64,000 nt of DNA from DASRHK01 sp963776465 (GTDB taxonomy: Bacteria > Pseudomonadota > Gammaproteobacteria > Nevskiales > Nevskiaceae): contig CAVZMV010000002.1 in NCBI GenBank assembly GCA_963776465.1, positions 1,054,001-1,118,000 of the forward strand. Direction: 5' to 3'. The notes beneath the pieces are model-generated. The model was given only the letters and a program-made list of their open reading frames with translations, ran no database searches and was not told where the DNA came from. A program made the position numbers and the translations under genes. Below, piece after piece: positions 35,909 through 44,986 of this stretch. How positions within the stretch are numbered: the first letter of the stretch is position 1; every line of letters starts with the position of its first letter.

Positions 35909-36463
35909 CTAGAAGCTGCGCTCGAAGCGGATGCCCATCCAGTCGGGACCGACGATCGGTGCAATGTAGGTCGCGTCGTAGGGCGTGACCGTCAGCAGAG
36001 CGGCCCCGTAGCCAAGCGCGCCGCCGACAATGACGTCCCGCCAGTGATGCTTGTCCTCGCGCACGCGGATGTAGCTCACACCGGTGGCGGCGATGAGCGC
36101 CGGCACGCCGAACTTCCAGCCATAGCGCTCCTGCAGGAAGCCGGCCTGCGAGAAGACGAAGCCGGCGTGTCCGGACGGGAAGCCGTACTGCCCGCCGTTG
36201 GGCCGCTCGGCCCAGCTGGTGCCGTTCAAGGCCACACGCAGCGACGTCACGACCACCTCGGCCAGGATCGTGTCGCGCAGCCATTGCTTCTCCCCCTCGA
36301 CGTCGTCCTTGAGCCAAGCCGTGCCGAAGGCGACGATCGGGAAGAGTCCGGTGGCGATGTCGCCGGCGAGTACGTCGGTCGTGTTCTCCGCGGCCGCCGG
36401 TCCGGCCCGCATGGCCGCAAGGCCGAGAACCAGCACAAACGTCAATCTGCGGATGGCGCTCAC
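35909..36463 (-). CDS. PAP2 superfamily phosphatase
   Basis: Known: PAP2 enzymes dephosphorylate lipid phosphates (phosphatidic acid, undecaprenyl-PP, lipid A). Seen: 184 residues with a Sec-like signal (LTFVLVLGLAAMRAGPAAAE). The catalytic signature is present: RP in NGTSWAERPNGGQ, SGH in YGFPSGHAGFVF, and R-x5-H-x3-D in VREDKHHWRDV. Few strong membrane helices are evident, so it may be periplasmic. ATG 36463 overlaps the DUF3943 stop as ATGA, so the two are coupled. Inferred: envelope lipid turnover together with its outer-membrane partner. Confidence 0.85.
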   Translation of the reverse strand: MSAIRRLTFVLVLGLAAMRAGPAAAENTTDVLAGDIATGLFPIVAFGTAWLKDDVEGEKQWLRDTILAEVVVTSLRVALNGTSWAERPNGGQYGFPSGHAGFVFSQAGFLQERYGWKFGVPALIAATGVSYIRVREDKHHWRDVIVGGALGYGAALLTVTPYDATYIAPIVGPDWMGIRFERSF

Positions 36464-38085
36464 TTGAGTGGTCCTCCTTCGGACGGCGGGCGCCAGTCGA
36501 CGGCGCCGAATCGGGTTTGCCCCAGGAACGAGTAGACGATGCTGATCGCGCCGACGCTCTGGCGCGTCGGCTCGGGCACGTTGTCGTAACGCGCGGTGCG
36601 GTGCGTGTCGGTATAGCGCACCGTCAGGCCGTGCAGGTTGTATACGCGCAGCGTGAGCGAGATGTCGGCGCGGCGGATGTGCTCCGACCCGCTGGTCTCG
36701 GTCGCGCCGTACTTGCTGATGAAATAGTCACGGTAGGTCGAGTCGATCGAAAGGCGGTCGCCGAAGATCAGGCGCCAGGCCAGGAGCTCCTGCGGCGTCA
36801 CGCCGTAGTGGTAGTCGCGCTGCCCTTCGCCGGTCGCGGGATCGACGGCTCCGACGCCTTCGCCGTTGATGACGCCGCCGGCGCCGTAGCCCAGTCCCGC
36901 GAGCACCGTGCCCTGCAGCGCCACCAGCGGCGACAGCCACCACTGGCCGGTGGTGCCCATGGAGAACCCGGTGGTCGACGCGCGGAAGACCTGCGGCGCG
37001 ATGTAGTCGAACTGCCCGTACAGTCCCCAGATGCCGCGGTAGTTGTCGCCCAGGGAGTAATCCCTGCCCACGAGCAGGCCGCGGCTGATGATGTTCTCGA
37101 AGGTGTTGCTGGTGGACGCCGTGAACTGGAACGAGAAATAGTCGAACGGCCGCGTGTAGGTGTAGCCGGGCTTGCCCGGCAAGCCGTAGGCAACCGTCGC
37201 GTCCAGGCTCACGTCGTTCTTCTGGAAGTCCTGCGAGATCGCCGGGCCGGTGGGGTCGTTGTTGCGGTTGACGTTGGAGTCCTGGTTGGCAGAGATGATG
37301 ACGCCGAGGTCCAGGCGCGTGAACACCGCCGGGTCGTGGCTCTGGAACACGCCGTCGAACTTGTCGCCGAACATGGCGCGATTGACACCCACCGGCGGCG
37401 ACATCGCGGTGGCGCCGAGCACGCGCCAGAAGCCGGGACGCTGCGTGCCGGAGCTCTCGAGCAGGAGGCTCGCCATGCGGAACAGCGGCTCACCCAGGAA
37501 GTTGCCGCCGATCCCGGTGGAGACCATGTCGTTGATCGACGGTGTCGTGTGCTCGCCCGCGTATTCCCAGAGCGTGCTGCCGAACAGCGTGTAGGGCGTG
37601 GACTCCCAGAACGACAGTCCCGAGGCGCGGGCAAAGCCCTGGTACATCGAGCCCTGGTAGGGGTGGGCGAACTGGTTGATGGCGAACGGGTCGGTGTCGA
37701 CGATCCAGCGCTGCTTGATGTTCTCGCTGAAGTTGGACGTCGGCGATCCGTAGACCGATTCGTCGACGACGTAATGGTTGTAGCGATTGAGGAAGTAGTC
37801 GAAGCCGACGATCTCCGCCGCCGGGATCCACCAGCTCTTGCCGCGGCCGACGCCCCAGCCGTAGATGGGCTCGGGCTCGCCCGCGGCAAACGCGGTCGGC
37901 GCTTCCTGCTGCTTGGGCGTGGTGAGCTTGGGCGCGTCTTCAGGAAGCGGCAGCGGCAGCGGCAGCGTCGGTTGCTGGGCCGATGCGGGCAGCGCCATGA
38001 GCAGAAGCAGGCTGGCCGCCAGCCATGCGCCGCCGCGCGGCGCACGCTCGTTTACTATCGTGCCAGCCACTGCCGTCGCTGCCAT
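36460..38085 (-). CDS. DUF3943 outer-membrane-type protein
   Basis: Seen: 541 residues from ATG 38085. A Sec signal (WLAASLLLLMALPASAQQ) is followed by a proline-rich linker (PTLPLPLPLPEDAP). The DUF3943 signature is present (FAHPYQGSMYQGFARASGLS). Long amphipathic strands follow, consistent with a beta-barrel, ending AISIVYSFLGQTRFGAVDW. Known: DUF3943 proteins are predicted outer-membrane proteins of unknown role. It is coupled to a PAP2 phosphatase by a 4-base overlap, suggesting one envelope-lipid function. A longer form from 38160 would overlap the divergent oxidase gene and is less likely. Confidence 0.8.
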   Translation of the reverse strand: MAATAVAGTIVNERAPRGGAWLAASLLLLMALPASAQQPTLPLPLPLPEDAPKLTTPKQQEAPTAFAAGEPEPIYGWGVGRGKSWWIPAAEIVGFDYFLNRYNHYVVDESVYGSPTSNFSENIKQRWIVDTDPFAINQFAHPYQGSMYQGFARASGLSFWESTPYTLFGSTLWEYAGEHTTPSINDMVSTGIGGNFLGEPLFRMASLLLESSGTQRPGFWRVLGATAMSPPVGVNRAMFGDKFDGVFQSHDPAVFTRLDLGVIISANQDSNVNRNNDPTGPAISQDFQKNDVSLDATVAYGLPGKPGYTYTRPFDYFSFQFTASTSNTFENIISRGLLVGRDYSLGDNYRGIWGLYGQFDYIAPQVFRASTTGFSMGTTGQWWLSPLVALQGTVLAGLGYGAGGVINGEGVGAVDPATGEGQRDYHYGVTPQELLAWRLIFGDRLSIDSTYRDYFISKYGATETSGSEHIRRADISLTLRVYNLHGLTVRYTDTHRTARYDNVPEPTRQSVGAISIVYSFLGQTRFGAVDWRPPSEGGPLK

Positions 38086-38141
38086 CGTCGCACCGTTCTT
38101 ATGAGAAGTAGTTTTGTACGCTGCCGTACACCAGACGCGTC

Positions 38142-39575
38142 GTGAGCGCACCGTTTCCATTCGAATCGTTGCTGGGCGCGCGCTGCATCCAAGATGTTGA
38201 GCGTCTGCGCCGCTATGAAGTTCCAGAGCGCGGCCAGCCCGGGCGGGCCAGCTGTGCCTTGCTGCCGCAATCGGACGCCGAGGTCGCCTCGATCCTGCAG
38301 GCGGCCAACGAGCAGGGCTTGAAGCTCGTCATCAGCGCCGGTCGCACCGGCCTGGTGGAGGCTCAGCGGCCCGACGGCGAGGCGGTGCTGTCGCTGGAGC
38401 GGCTGAACAAAGTGCTGGCGATCGAGCCGGACCGGCGCCTCGCCACGGTGGAGGCGGGCGTGTCGATCGATGCGCTCAATGCAGAGCTCGCGCCGCTGGG
38501 GCTGATGTTCCCGCTGGAGATGGGGTCGTCGTCCGCGGCCACCGTCGGCGCCTGCGTCGCCAACGCCTCGGCCGGAGCCAACGCCGTCTGCTACGGAACC
38601 GCAGCGCATCTCTGCGACGCCGCATGGGGCTTCTGGGGGCGAGGCTCGGTCGCCGGCCCGGACGTCGGCAAGCTCTGGCGCATCCCGGACAAGGAGCGCT
38701 TGGCCATCGATTCGGCGCACATCCGCCCGCACTGGGGTCTCATCGGATCGCAAGGCGCGTTCGGCGTCATCACCCGCGTGCGCTTGCGCCTGCATCCGGT
38801 TCCGGCCGAGCGCGAAGCCGCGCTGATTCCGGTCGCAAGCATGCCGGACGCGATGGACGTGCTGGCTGCCGCCCGCGCCGAGTTCGCCGCAGACGTCGAG
38901 GAATTCGAGTTCATCTCACGCGAGGCGATGGCGCTGGTGCGCGCGCTCAAGGGCGCGGCGTTCCGGCTCCCGTTCGAGCGCGATCCCGACGCGCCGTTCT
39001 ACCTGCTGCTGCAGGTCAAGTCGCGCGAGCCATCCGAACTGACCTCGAGGCTCTACGACTTCCTGGCCAAGGAGCTGGCGCTGGCCGACGAGCGCATCGG
39101 CTACGCGCCGCTGGCGGCGCTCAAGTCGATCCGGCATTCCATCACCGAGGCCAGCAACCTGCGCATGCGCCAGCGCGGCGGCGGCCGGCTGGCCTTCGAT
39201 ACCGCCACGCCCACGGCGGTGTTCGGGGATTACCTGGCCGAGCTCGAGCGCCGCGTGCGCAAGGCGCAATCGCACGTCGAGTTCGCGGCCTTCGGCCACG
39301 CCGGCGTCGGCGGCGCGCATCTGCACCTGCTCGGCGACGCCGAGCACCCGGTGCGATCGTCAGACGGCTTGACGCAGCTGGTGTTCGACGTGACCGCGGA
39401 GTTCGGCGGCACGTTCAGCGCCGAGCATGGCGTCGGCACCAAGTGGGGCAGTGAATTCCTGCGGCGGACGCCGCAGGACGTACTTCAGGAGCTGATCGCG
39501 GTGAAGCGCGCGCGGGACCCCAACAACGTGCTGAACCCGCGCTGCTTCGGCTTCGATCAGGCGCTAGCGGCTTAA
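38142..39575 (+). CDS. FAD-binding oxidoreductase, GlcD/D-lactate dehydrogenase-like
   Basis: Known: the FAD_binding_4/FAD-oxidase_C family oxidises 2-hydroxy acids such as D-lactate, glycolate or D-2-hydroxyglutarate. Seen: 477 residues with VISAGRTGLVEAQRPDGEAV, the PP-loop region SSSAATVGACVANASAG, GPDVGKLWRIP, the substrate-side FAAFGHAGVGGAHLHLLGD, and TFSAEHGVGTKWG followed by KRARDPNNVLNPRCFG at the C-terminus. The start is GTG at 38142. It is divergent from the DUF3943 gene and overlaps the convergent DUF4189 gene by 12 bases. The exact substrate is not determinable. Confidence 0.88.
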   Translation: MSAPFPFESLLGARCIQDVERLRRYEVPERGQPGRASCALLPQSDAEVASILQAANEQGLKLVISAGRTGLVEAQRPDGEAVLSLERLNKVLAIEPDRRLATVEAGVSIDALNAELAPLGLMFPLEMGSSSAATVGACVANASAGANAVCYGTAAHLCDAAWGFWGRGSVAGPDVGKLWRIPDKERLAIDSAHIRPHWGLIGSQGAFGVITRVRLRLHPVPAEREAALIPVASMPDAMDVLAAARAEFAADVEEFEFISREAMALVRALKGAAFRLPFERDPDAPFYLLLQVKSREPSELTSRLYDFLAKELALADERIGYAPLAALKSIRHSITEASNLRMRQRGGGRLAFDTATPTAVFGDYLAELERRVRKAQSHVEFAAFGHAGVGGAHLHLLGDAEHPVRSSDGLTQLVFDVTAEFGGTFSAEHGVGTKWGSEFLRRTPQDVLQELIAVKRARDPNNVLNPRCFGFDQALAA

Positions 39576-40013
39576 CTCACCCGACAGCGCCGGCCGCTGC
39601 GGTGAGCAGAAGCTGGCCGAGATCCGGCAGTTCTGGCCGTAGACGGAGCAGTTGCGCATGGCCTGCTCCTCGGCTTTCTCCTTGGTCGTGCCCCAGGAGT
39701 AGCCGGCGTGCATGTTGGTGCCGTCGGCGATGGCGCCGCAGGCGTTGCGCAGGTGCACGCGGATCTGGCAAGGACGGCCTTCAGCGTTCTTCTGGCACTC
39801 GGTCATCGCCAGCTGCTCGGCCTGCTGGGGCGTGTCCTGGTTGATCGAGTAGCCGGTGGCGAGCGTCTCCCGCGAGGCGGCGATGGCGCCGTACCAGTTC
39901 CTCGCGGCGGGCCGCGCGGCGGGGCCCTGCGGCTGGTCCTGGATTCCGTATTGCGGCTCCGATGCACAGGCGAAACACGACAGCGCCGCGACAATCAGGA
40001 TCATTTTTTTCAT
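39564..40013 (-). CDS. DUF4189 secreted protein
   Basis: Seen: 149 residues with a signal (MKKMILIVAALSCFACAS), possibly a lipobox at FAC. A DUF4189-like domain follows: WYGAIAASRETLATGYSINQ, AEQLAMTECQKNAEGRPCQI, RNACGAIADGTNMHAGYSWG, EEQAMRNCSVYGQNCRISAS. The six regularly placed Cys residues suggest disulphides in the periplasm. Known: DUF4189 is a small exported domain of unknown function found in many proteobacteria. It is downstream of, but 51 bases from, rimO on the same strand. Confidence 0.8.
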   Translation of the reverse strand: MKKMILIVAALSCFACASEPQYGIQDQPQGPAARPAARNWYGAIAASRETLATGYSINQDTPQQAEQLAMTECQKNAEGRPCQIRVHLRNACGAIADGTNMHAGYSWGTTKEKAEEQAMRNCSVYGQNCRISASFCSPQRPALSGELSR

Positions 40014-40064
40014 CTGCTCGCTCCCTTGGTTATGCGCTGATGCTACTGAGGCGGCAGCGGGACT

Positions 40065-41414
40065 TCAAACCGCGACCCCCTTCAGATCGTAGGTGTCCGC
40101 GCCCTTGATGCGCACCTTGATGCGCTGGCCGGTCGCCAGCTTGCCGGGTCCTGCGTAGTCGATCGTCACGCTGCCGTCGATCTCCGGCGCGTCCGCATGC
40201 GAGCGGCCGATCGCGCCGCCGGGCGTCACTTCGTCGATCAGGACCTCGAGCACGCGGCCGACCTTGGCCTTCAGCTTCGCCGCGCTGATCTTCGCCTGTG
40301 CCTGCATGAAGCGGTGATAGCGCTCCTCCTTGACCGCCTCGGGGACGGGATCGGCCAAGGCGTTGGCGGCGGCGCCGTCCACGGGCGAGTACTTGAAGCA
40401 GCCGACACGGTCCAGCAGTGCCTCATCGAGCCAGTCCAGCAGCTCCTCGAAGTCGGCCTCGGTCTCGCCCGGGAAGCCGACGATGAAGGTGCTGCGCACG
40501 GTGATGTCCGGGCAGATCGCGCGCCAGGCCGCCAGGCGCTGCAGCGTGTCCTCGGCGGCGGCGGGACGGCGCATCGCCTTGAGCACCGATCGCGACGCGT
40601 GCTGGAACGGGATGTCGAGATAGGGAAGGACCTTGCCCTCGGCCATCAGCGGGATGACCTTGTCGACGTGCGGGTAGGGATAGACGTAGTGCAGCCGCAC
40701 CCAGACGCCGAGCGCGCCGAGGCCGCGGCACAGGTCGAGCATGCGCGTCTGGTATTCCTGGCCGCGCCACGTCGCCGAGGCGTACTTGAGATCGGCGCCG
40801 TAGGCGCTGGTGTCCTGGGAGATCACCAGCAGCTCCTGCACGCCGGACGCGGCGAGCTTCTCGGCTTCGCGCAGGACCTCGTCGATCGGCCGGCTGTCCA
40901 GGCGCCCGCGCATCGACGGGATGATGCAGAAGCTGCACTTGTGATTGCAGCCCTCGGAGATCTTCAGATACGCGTAATGCTTCGGCGTGAGCTTGATGCC
41001 TTGCGGCGGAAGGAGGTCCAGGAACGGGTCGTGTTGCGGAGGCACCTGCTGGTGCACCGCCTTCATCACCGACGCGTAATCCTGCGGGCCGCTGATCGAC
41101 AGCACGTCCGGGAATTTCTCCCGGATCAGGTCGCCCTTGGCGCCCAGGCAGCCCGTGACGATGACCTTGCCGTTCTCGGCCATTGCCTCGCCGATCGCAT
41201 CGAGCGACTCGGCGACCGCGGAGTCGATGAAGCCGCAGGTGTTGACCACGACGACGTCGGCGGCGTCATAGGTCGGGACCGTTTCGTACCCTTCGGCGCG
41301 CAATTGCGTGAGGATGCGCTCGGAATCGACCAGCGCCTTGGGGCAGCCGAGCGAGACGAATCCAACCTTGGGAGTGCTGGCGGCCCTGGCGGCGCGCGCG
41401 GTACGAGAGGACAT
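40065..41414 (-). CDS. rimO: Ribosomal protein S12 methylthiotransferase RimO
   Basis: Known: RimO is a radical SAM enzyme that adds a methylthio group to Asp88/89 of ribosomal protein S12. Seen: 449 residues. The N-terminal UPF0004 domain has its three cluster Cys (VSLGCPKALVDSE, VVNTCGFIDSAV, VTGCLGAKG). The radical SAM motif is SEGCNHKCSFCIIPSMRG. A TRAM domain at the C-terminus ends KVRIKGADTYDLKGVAV. SLGCPKA and PSMRGRLDSR distinguish RimO from MiaB. It starts 54 bases after the AraC-type gene on the same strand. Confidence 0.97.
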   Translation of the reverse strand: MSSRTARAARAASTPKVGFVSLGCPKALVDSERILTQLRAEGYETVPTYDAADVVVVNTCGFIDSAVAESLDAIGEAMAENGKVIVTGCLGAKGDLIREKFPDVLSISGPQDYASVMKAVHQQVPPQHDPFLDLLPPQGIKLTPKHYAYLKISEGCNHKCSFCIIPSMRGRLDSRPIDEVLREAEKLAASGVQELLVISQDTSAYGADLKYASATWRGQEYQTRMLDLCRGLGALGVWVRLHYVYPYPHVDKVIPLMAEGKVLPYLDIPFQHASRSVLKAMRRPAAAEDTLQRLAAWRAICPDITVRSTFIVGFPGETEADFEELLDWLDEALLDRVGCFKYSPVDGAAANALADPVPEAVKEERYHRFMQAQAKISAAKLKAKVGRVLEVLIDEVTPGGAIGRSHADAPEIDGSVTIDYAGPGKLATGQRIKVRIKGADTYDLKGVAV

Positions 41415-41468
41415 CGGAACGGTGCTGCGAAAAGGGCGCGTAGTGTAGACGCCTTGGCCATTCCTTGC

Positions 41469-42338
41469 TCAGGCCGCGGCGGCCTTTCGCACCTGCCCCG
41501 GGCCGTAACCGTGGACGCGCTTGAAGCAGCGCCGGAAGGCGGCCTCGGTCTGATAGCCAAGGCGCTCGGCGACGCCGCGCACCGATTGCCGCGGATCCTG
41601 CAGAAGCTTGGCCGCCTGGGTCATCCGCCACTCGGTCAGATAGTTGATCGGGCTCTGGTCCAGCAGCTCGGCGAAGCGCAGCGCAAAGGCGGTGCGCGAC
41701 ATGCCGGCGACCTCGGCCATCGACGCCACCGTCCAGTCGCGGCCCGGGTCGGCGTGGATGGCGGCCAGCGCCTTGGACAGGCGCGCGTCGAGCAGCGCCG
41801 CGATCAGTCCGCGCGGCGATTCCTCATGATTGATGTAGTGCCGCACCGCCATCACGAACAGCGCGTCGGCGAGCTTGTCGACCACCGCGCGTCCGCCGAA
41901 GCCGCCGCCGCCGCGGATCTCCGCGCACAGCAGCTGGCCCAGGTGGCGGAAGCGCTCGCCGCCGTCGGCGGCACGTACCAGGATCAGCTCGGGCAGCGCG
42001 CGCAGCAGCGGGTTGCGCGCGCCGTGGATGAACTCGACATTGCCGCAGAGCATCGTCGTGTAATCGTCGCCCGCGGCGCCGGGACAGGACGACAGGTCGT
42101 GCGCCGTCCCTTGCGGCAGCACGATGAAGTCGCCGGCTTCCAGGACCACGGGCTTCTTGGAGAAAGGTCCGGACATCAGGCAGCGGCCGCTGTCGATCAG
42201 GTGCAGGTAGGCCGTGGCCGATGCCGGCTCCACGTCCTTCCACTCGCCGCAGTACTTCGCGTCCTCGCTCAGGGTCGCGCGCACGCCGTAGGCAGCGATG
42301 ACCGCGGTGAGGACGTCTTCGACCGGGGGCTTGAGCAT
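41469..42338 (-). CDS. AraC-family regulator with N-terminal cupin
   Basis: Seen: 289 residues. The N-terminal cupin-like sensing domain has AYLHLIDSGRCLMSG and VVLEAGDFIVLPQGTAHDLS. Two helix-turn-helix units form the C-terminus: VASMAEVAGMSRTAFALRFA and VRGVAERLGYQTEAAFRRCF. Known: this cupin_6/AraC layout is common in regulators of redox or small-molecule response genes. It is divergent from the arsenosugar-type pair, with 60 bases between start codons, so it probably controls them. The ligand is unknown. Confidence 0.88.
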   Translation of the reverse strand: MLKPPVEDVLTAVIAAYGVRATLSEDAKYCGEWKDVEPASATAYLHLIDSGRCLMSGPFSKKPVVLEAGDFIVLPQGTAHDLSSCPGAAGDDYTTMLCGNVEFIHGARNPLLRALPELILVRAADGGERFRHLGQLLCAEIRGGGGFGGRAVVDKLADALFVMAVRHYINHEESPRGLIAALLDARLSKALAAIHADPGRDWTVASMAEVAGMSRTAFALRFAELLDQSPINYLTEWRMTQAAKLLQDPRQSVRGVAERLGYQTEAAFRRCFKRVHGYGPGQVRKAAAA

Positions 42339-42398
42339 GCTGTCAGTCTACGCCGCGACTGCGGCATGATGGCGGCTCCACGATTGCCCGGAGCGGTC

Positions 42399-42737
42399 AT
42401 GTCCAACTACTACGAATCCGAAGACCTGAAGAAATTCGGCGGCATCGGCGAGCAGGGCGCCAAGTCCATGGCCGACGACTTCTTCCGCTACTACGGCAAC
42501 GTCACCGGCACCGACACCGCGCTGACCAAGCGCGAGAAGGCGCTGATCGCGCTGGCGGTCGCGCACGCGATGAAATGCCCGTACTGCATCGACGCCTACA
42601 GCACCCAGTGCCTGGAGACCGGCTCCAACCCGGAGCAGATGATGGAAGCGGTGCACGTCGCCGCGGTGATGCAGGCCGGCATCACGCTGGTGCACTCGGT
42701 GCAGATGCAAAACCACCTGAAGAAGCTCGTGCTCTGA
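42399..42737 (+). CDS. Arsenosugar biosynthesis-associated peroxidase-like protein (CMD family)
   Basis: Known: carboxymuconolactone-decarboxylase/AhpD-type proteins regularly sit beside ArsS radical SAM proteins. Seen: 112 residues from ATG 42399. The redox motif is CPYC (AHAMKCPYCIDAYSTQC), with helical AhpD-like surroundings LTKREKALIALAVAHA and MMEAVHVAAVMQAGITLVHS. Its stop overlaps the arsS start as TGATG, so translation is coupled. Inferred: a redox helper for the ArsS step; its exact chemistry is not established. Confidence 0.85.
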   Translation: MSNYYESEDLKKFGGIGEQGAKSMADDFFRYYGNVTGTDTALTKREKALIALAVAHAMKCPYCIDAYSTQCLETGSNPEQMMEAVHVAAVMQAGITLVHSVQMQNHLKKLVL

Positions 42738-43753
42738 TGGCCGTTGTCCGGCTCGCCGACGTGCCACCGTCGAAGTACGACTTCGACGCGCTGCTGCACG
42801 CGCGGGGGCTGGCACTGCCCCCGACCGCGATCGACACGCTGCAGGTCAACGTCACCAAGCTGTGCAACCAGGTTTGCCGGCATTGCCACGTCGATGCCTC
42901 GCCGTCGCGCACGGAGAAGATGTCCCCCGAGGGCATCGCCAAGTGCGTCGAGATCCTCGAGCGGCATCCGCAGATCGCCAAGCTCGACATCACCGGCGGC
43001 GCGCCGGAGCTGCATCCGCAGTTCGACGCGCTGGTCGAGCGCGCGGTCGCGCTCGGCCGTCACGTCATGGTGCGGCACAACCTCACCGTAACCTTCGACG
43101 GCAATCCGCAGACCAAGGAATCCAAGCGCTACCTGCCGGAGTTCTTCGCGCGCCATCGCGTGGAGGTGATCTCCTCCTTGCCGTACTACCAGGAGTACTT
43201 CACCGACGCGCAGCGCGGCAACGGCGTCTTCGGCAAGAGCATGGCGTCGATGAAGCTGCTCAACGCGGTGGGTTACGGCGTCGACGGCTCCGGGCTGGTG
43301 CTGAACCTGGTGTACAACCCGGTCGGACCGTACCTGCCGCCGGCGCAGGCGCAGCTCGAAGCGGACTACAAGCGCGAGCTGCAAGCCAAGTTCGGCGTGC
43401 GCTTCAACGGGCTTTTCACCATCACCAACATGCCGATCAACCGCTTCAGGCTGCACCTGGAGAAATCCGGGCAGTACGAGGCGTACATGGAGAAGCTGCT
43501 GGCGGCGTTCAATCCGGCAGCGGCCGAAGGCGTGATGTGCCGCAATCTCATCTCGGTCGGCTACGACGGCACGATCTACGACTGCGACTTCAACCAGATG
43601 CTGGAGATGGACGTCGCCGGCGCGGACAACAAGCGCGCGACGATCTTCGATTTCGACTTCGATGCGCTGATGAAGCGCGGCATCCGCTTCGACGCGCACT
43701 GCCTGGGCTGCACCGCCGGCGCCGGCTCGTCCTGCGGCGGCGCGACGGTCTAA
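42737..43753 (+). CDS. arsS: Arsenosugar biosynthesis radical SAM protein ArsS
   Basis: Known: ArsS (DUF3641, formerly rSAM/selenodomain-associated) is linked to conversion of methylated arsenic into arsenosugars. Seen: 338 residues with radical SAM motif CNQVCRHCHVDASPS (C-x3-C-x2-C), DITGGAPELHPQFDALV, and LVYNPVGPYLPPAQAQLEAD. The Cys-rich C-terminus reads GTIYDCDFNQMLEM and CLGCTAGAGSSCGG. Some homologues are selenoproteins; no in-frame UGA is seen here. No arsM, arsR or arsenite exporter is in the window, so the methylated substrate must come from elsewhere. It ends one base before the convergent rmuC. Confidence 0.9.
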   Translation: MAVVRLADVPPSKYDFDALLHARGLALPPTAIDTLQVNVTKLCNQVCRHCHVDASPSRTEKMSPEGIAKCVEILERHPQIAKLDITGGAPELHPQFDALVERAVALGRHVMVRHNLTVTFDGNPQTKESKRYLPEFFARHRVEVISSLPYYQEYFTDAQRGNGVFGKSMASMKLLNAVGYGVDGSGLVLNLVYNPVGPYLPPAQAQLEADYKRELQAKFGVRFNGLFTITNMPINRFRLHLEKSGQYEAYMEKLLAAFNPAAAEGVMCRNLISVGYDGTIYDCDFNQMLEMDVAGADNKRATIFDFDFDALMKRGIRFDAHCLGCTAGAGSSCGGATV

Positions 43754-44977
43754 TTACCGCGCCGAACGATCTTCCAGCGCCGACGGACCTTCGTCGTCGC
43801 CTTCGTCCTTGGCCAGCTCAAGCGGCAGCTGCTTCTTCACCGCAATGCCGAGCTTGCGCAGGCCTTCGGCGCGGCCCATGAGATTGCCGCGGCCAGTGCT
43901 GAGCTTGTTCATGGCGTCGTCGTGCGCGCTCGTCGCCTTGTCCAGGTGCCGGCGGATGTCGAGCAGATCGTCGACGAAGCCGCGCAGCTTGTCGTAGAAA
44001 TCGCCGGCGCGCCGCGCGATCTCTGCCGCATTCTCGCTCTGGCGTTCCAGCCGCCACATGCTTTCGACGGCGCGCAGCGTCGGCCAGAGGTTGGAGGGCG
44101 AGACCAGCACGATCTTCTTCTCGAACGCTTCCTCGAACAGCCCGGGGGCGGCGGTCAGCGCTTCGACGTAGGCAGGCTCGTTGGGCACGCACAGCAGCAC
44201 GAAGTCCAGTGACTTGATGCCATACAGCGCGGCGTAGTCCTTGGCGGCAAGATCGCGCACGTGCCCGCGCAGCGCCGTCACGTGCTCCGCCAGCGCCGCG
44301 CCGCGCGCGGCGTCGTCGGCTGCGGCGGCCGACCTCAGGTATGCCAGGAGCGGCAGCTTGGCGTCGATGACGATGTCGCGACCGCCCGGCAGGTGCACGA
44401 CGAAGTCGGGGAAGCGCCGTCCACCGGCCTCGGTCTGGGCGCTGAACTGCTTCTCGTACTCGCGGCCAGCGGTGAGGCCGGACATCTCCAGGATGCGCTC
44501 GACGACCAGCTCGCCCCAGGCGCCGCGCGTCTTGCTTTGTCCTTTCAGCGCGGACGCCAGCGCGTTGGCCTCCGACGATACCTGCTGGTTGAGCTTCTGC
44601 AGCTGTGCGATCTGCTCCTTGAGCGCGACGCGATCGCGCGTCTCGGTGTCGTAGGTCTGCTTCACCTGCTGCTCGAAGCCGGCGATCTTCTCGCCCAGCG
44701 GCTTTAAGATCGCGTCGAGGTTCGTCTGGTTCTGCTCCACGAAGCGGCGGCTCTTGTCCTCGAGGATCTCTTGCGAGAGCTGCTTGAACGAGGCCGTCAT
44801 CTGCTCGCGCGCGGACTCCAGCGTCGAGAGCTTGTCGACCGATGCCTTGCGCTCCTGCTCGAGCAGCGTCTGCAGGCGCGCCAGCTCGGCGGCTGCGGCG
44901 GTCCGGCCGCGCAGCAGCAGCAGCGCAACGGCGGCGGCACCGAGCGCGGCGCCGGTTGTGAAGAAGAGAACCTCCAT
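43754..44977 (-). CDS. rmuC: DNA recombination protein RmuC
   Basis: Known: RmuC is a predicted nuclease-like protein that limits inversions at short inverted repeats. Seen: 407 residues with an N-terminal membrane helix (VLFFTTGAALGAAAVALLLL) and a long coiled coil (ARLQTLLEQERKASVDKLST to QLQKLNQQVSSEANALASAL). The RmuC domain has GAWGELVVERILEMSGL, FPDFVVHLPGGRDIVIDAKL, LDFVLLCVPNEPAYVEAL and VLVSPSNLWPTLRAVESMWR. The acidic tail is DEGDDEGPSALED. It follows the HNH gene by 9 bases on the same strand. Confidence 0.95.
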   Translation of the reverse strand: MEVLFFTTGAALGAAAVALLLLRGRTAAAAELARLQTLLEQERKASVDKLSTLESAREQMTASFKQLSQEILEDKSRRFVEQNQTNLDAILKPLGEKIAGFEQQVKQTYDTETRDRVALKEQIAQLQKLNQQVSSEANALASALKGQSKTRGAWGELVVERILEMSGLTAGREYEKQFSAQTEAGGRRFPDFVVHLPGGRDIVIDAKLPLLAYLRSAAAADDAARGAALAEHVTALRGHVRDLAAKDYAALYGIKSLDFVLLCVPNEPAYVEALTAAPGLFEEAFEKKIVLVSPSNLWPTLRAVESMWRLERQSENAAEIARRAGDFYDKLRGFVDDLLDIRRHLDKATSAHDDAMNKLSTGRGNLMGRAEGLRKLGIAVKKQLPLELAKDEGDDEGPSALEDRSAR

Positions 44978-44986
44978 GGGATCGCT

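Noticed and set aside
43700..43753. Selenocysteine in ArsS
   Set aside because: Some homologues are selenoproteins, but the C-terminal motif here is encoded with ordinary Cys codons (CLGCTAGAGSSCGG) and has no in-frame UGA.
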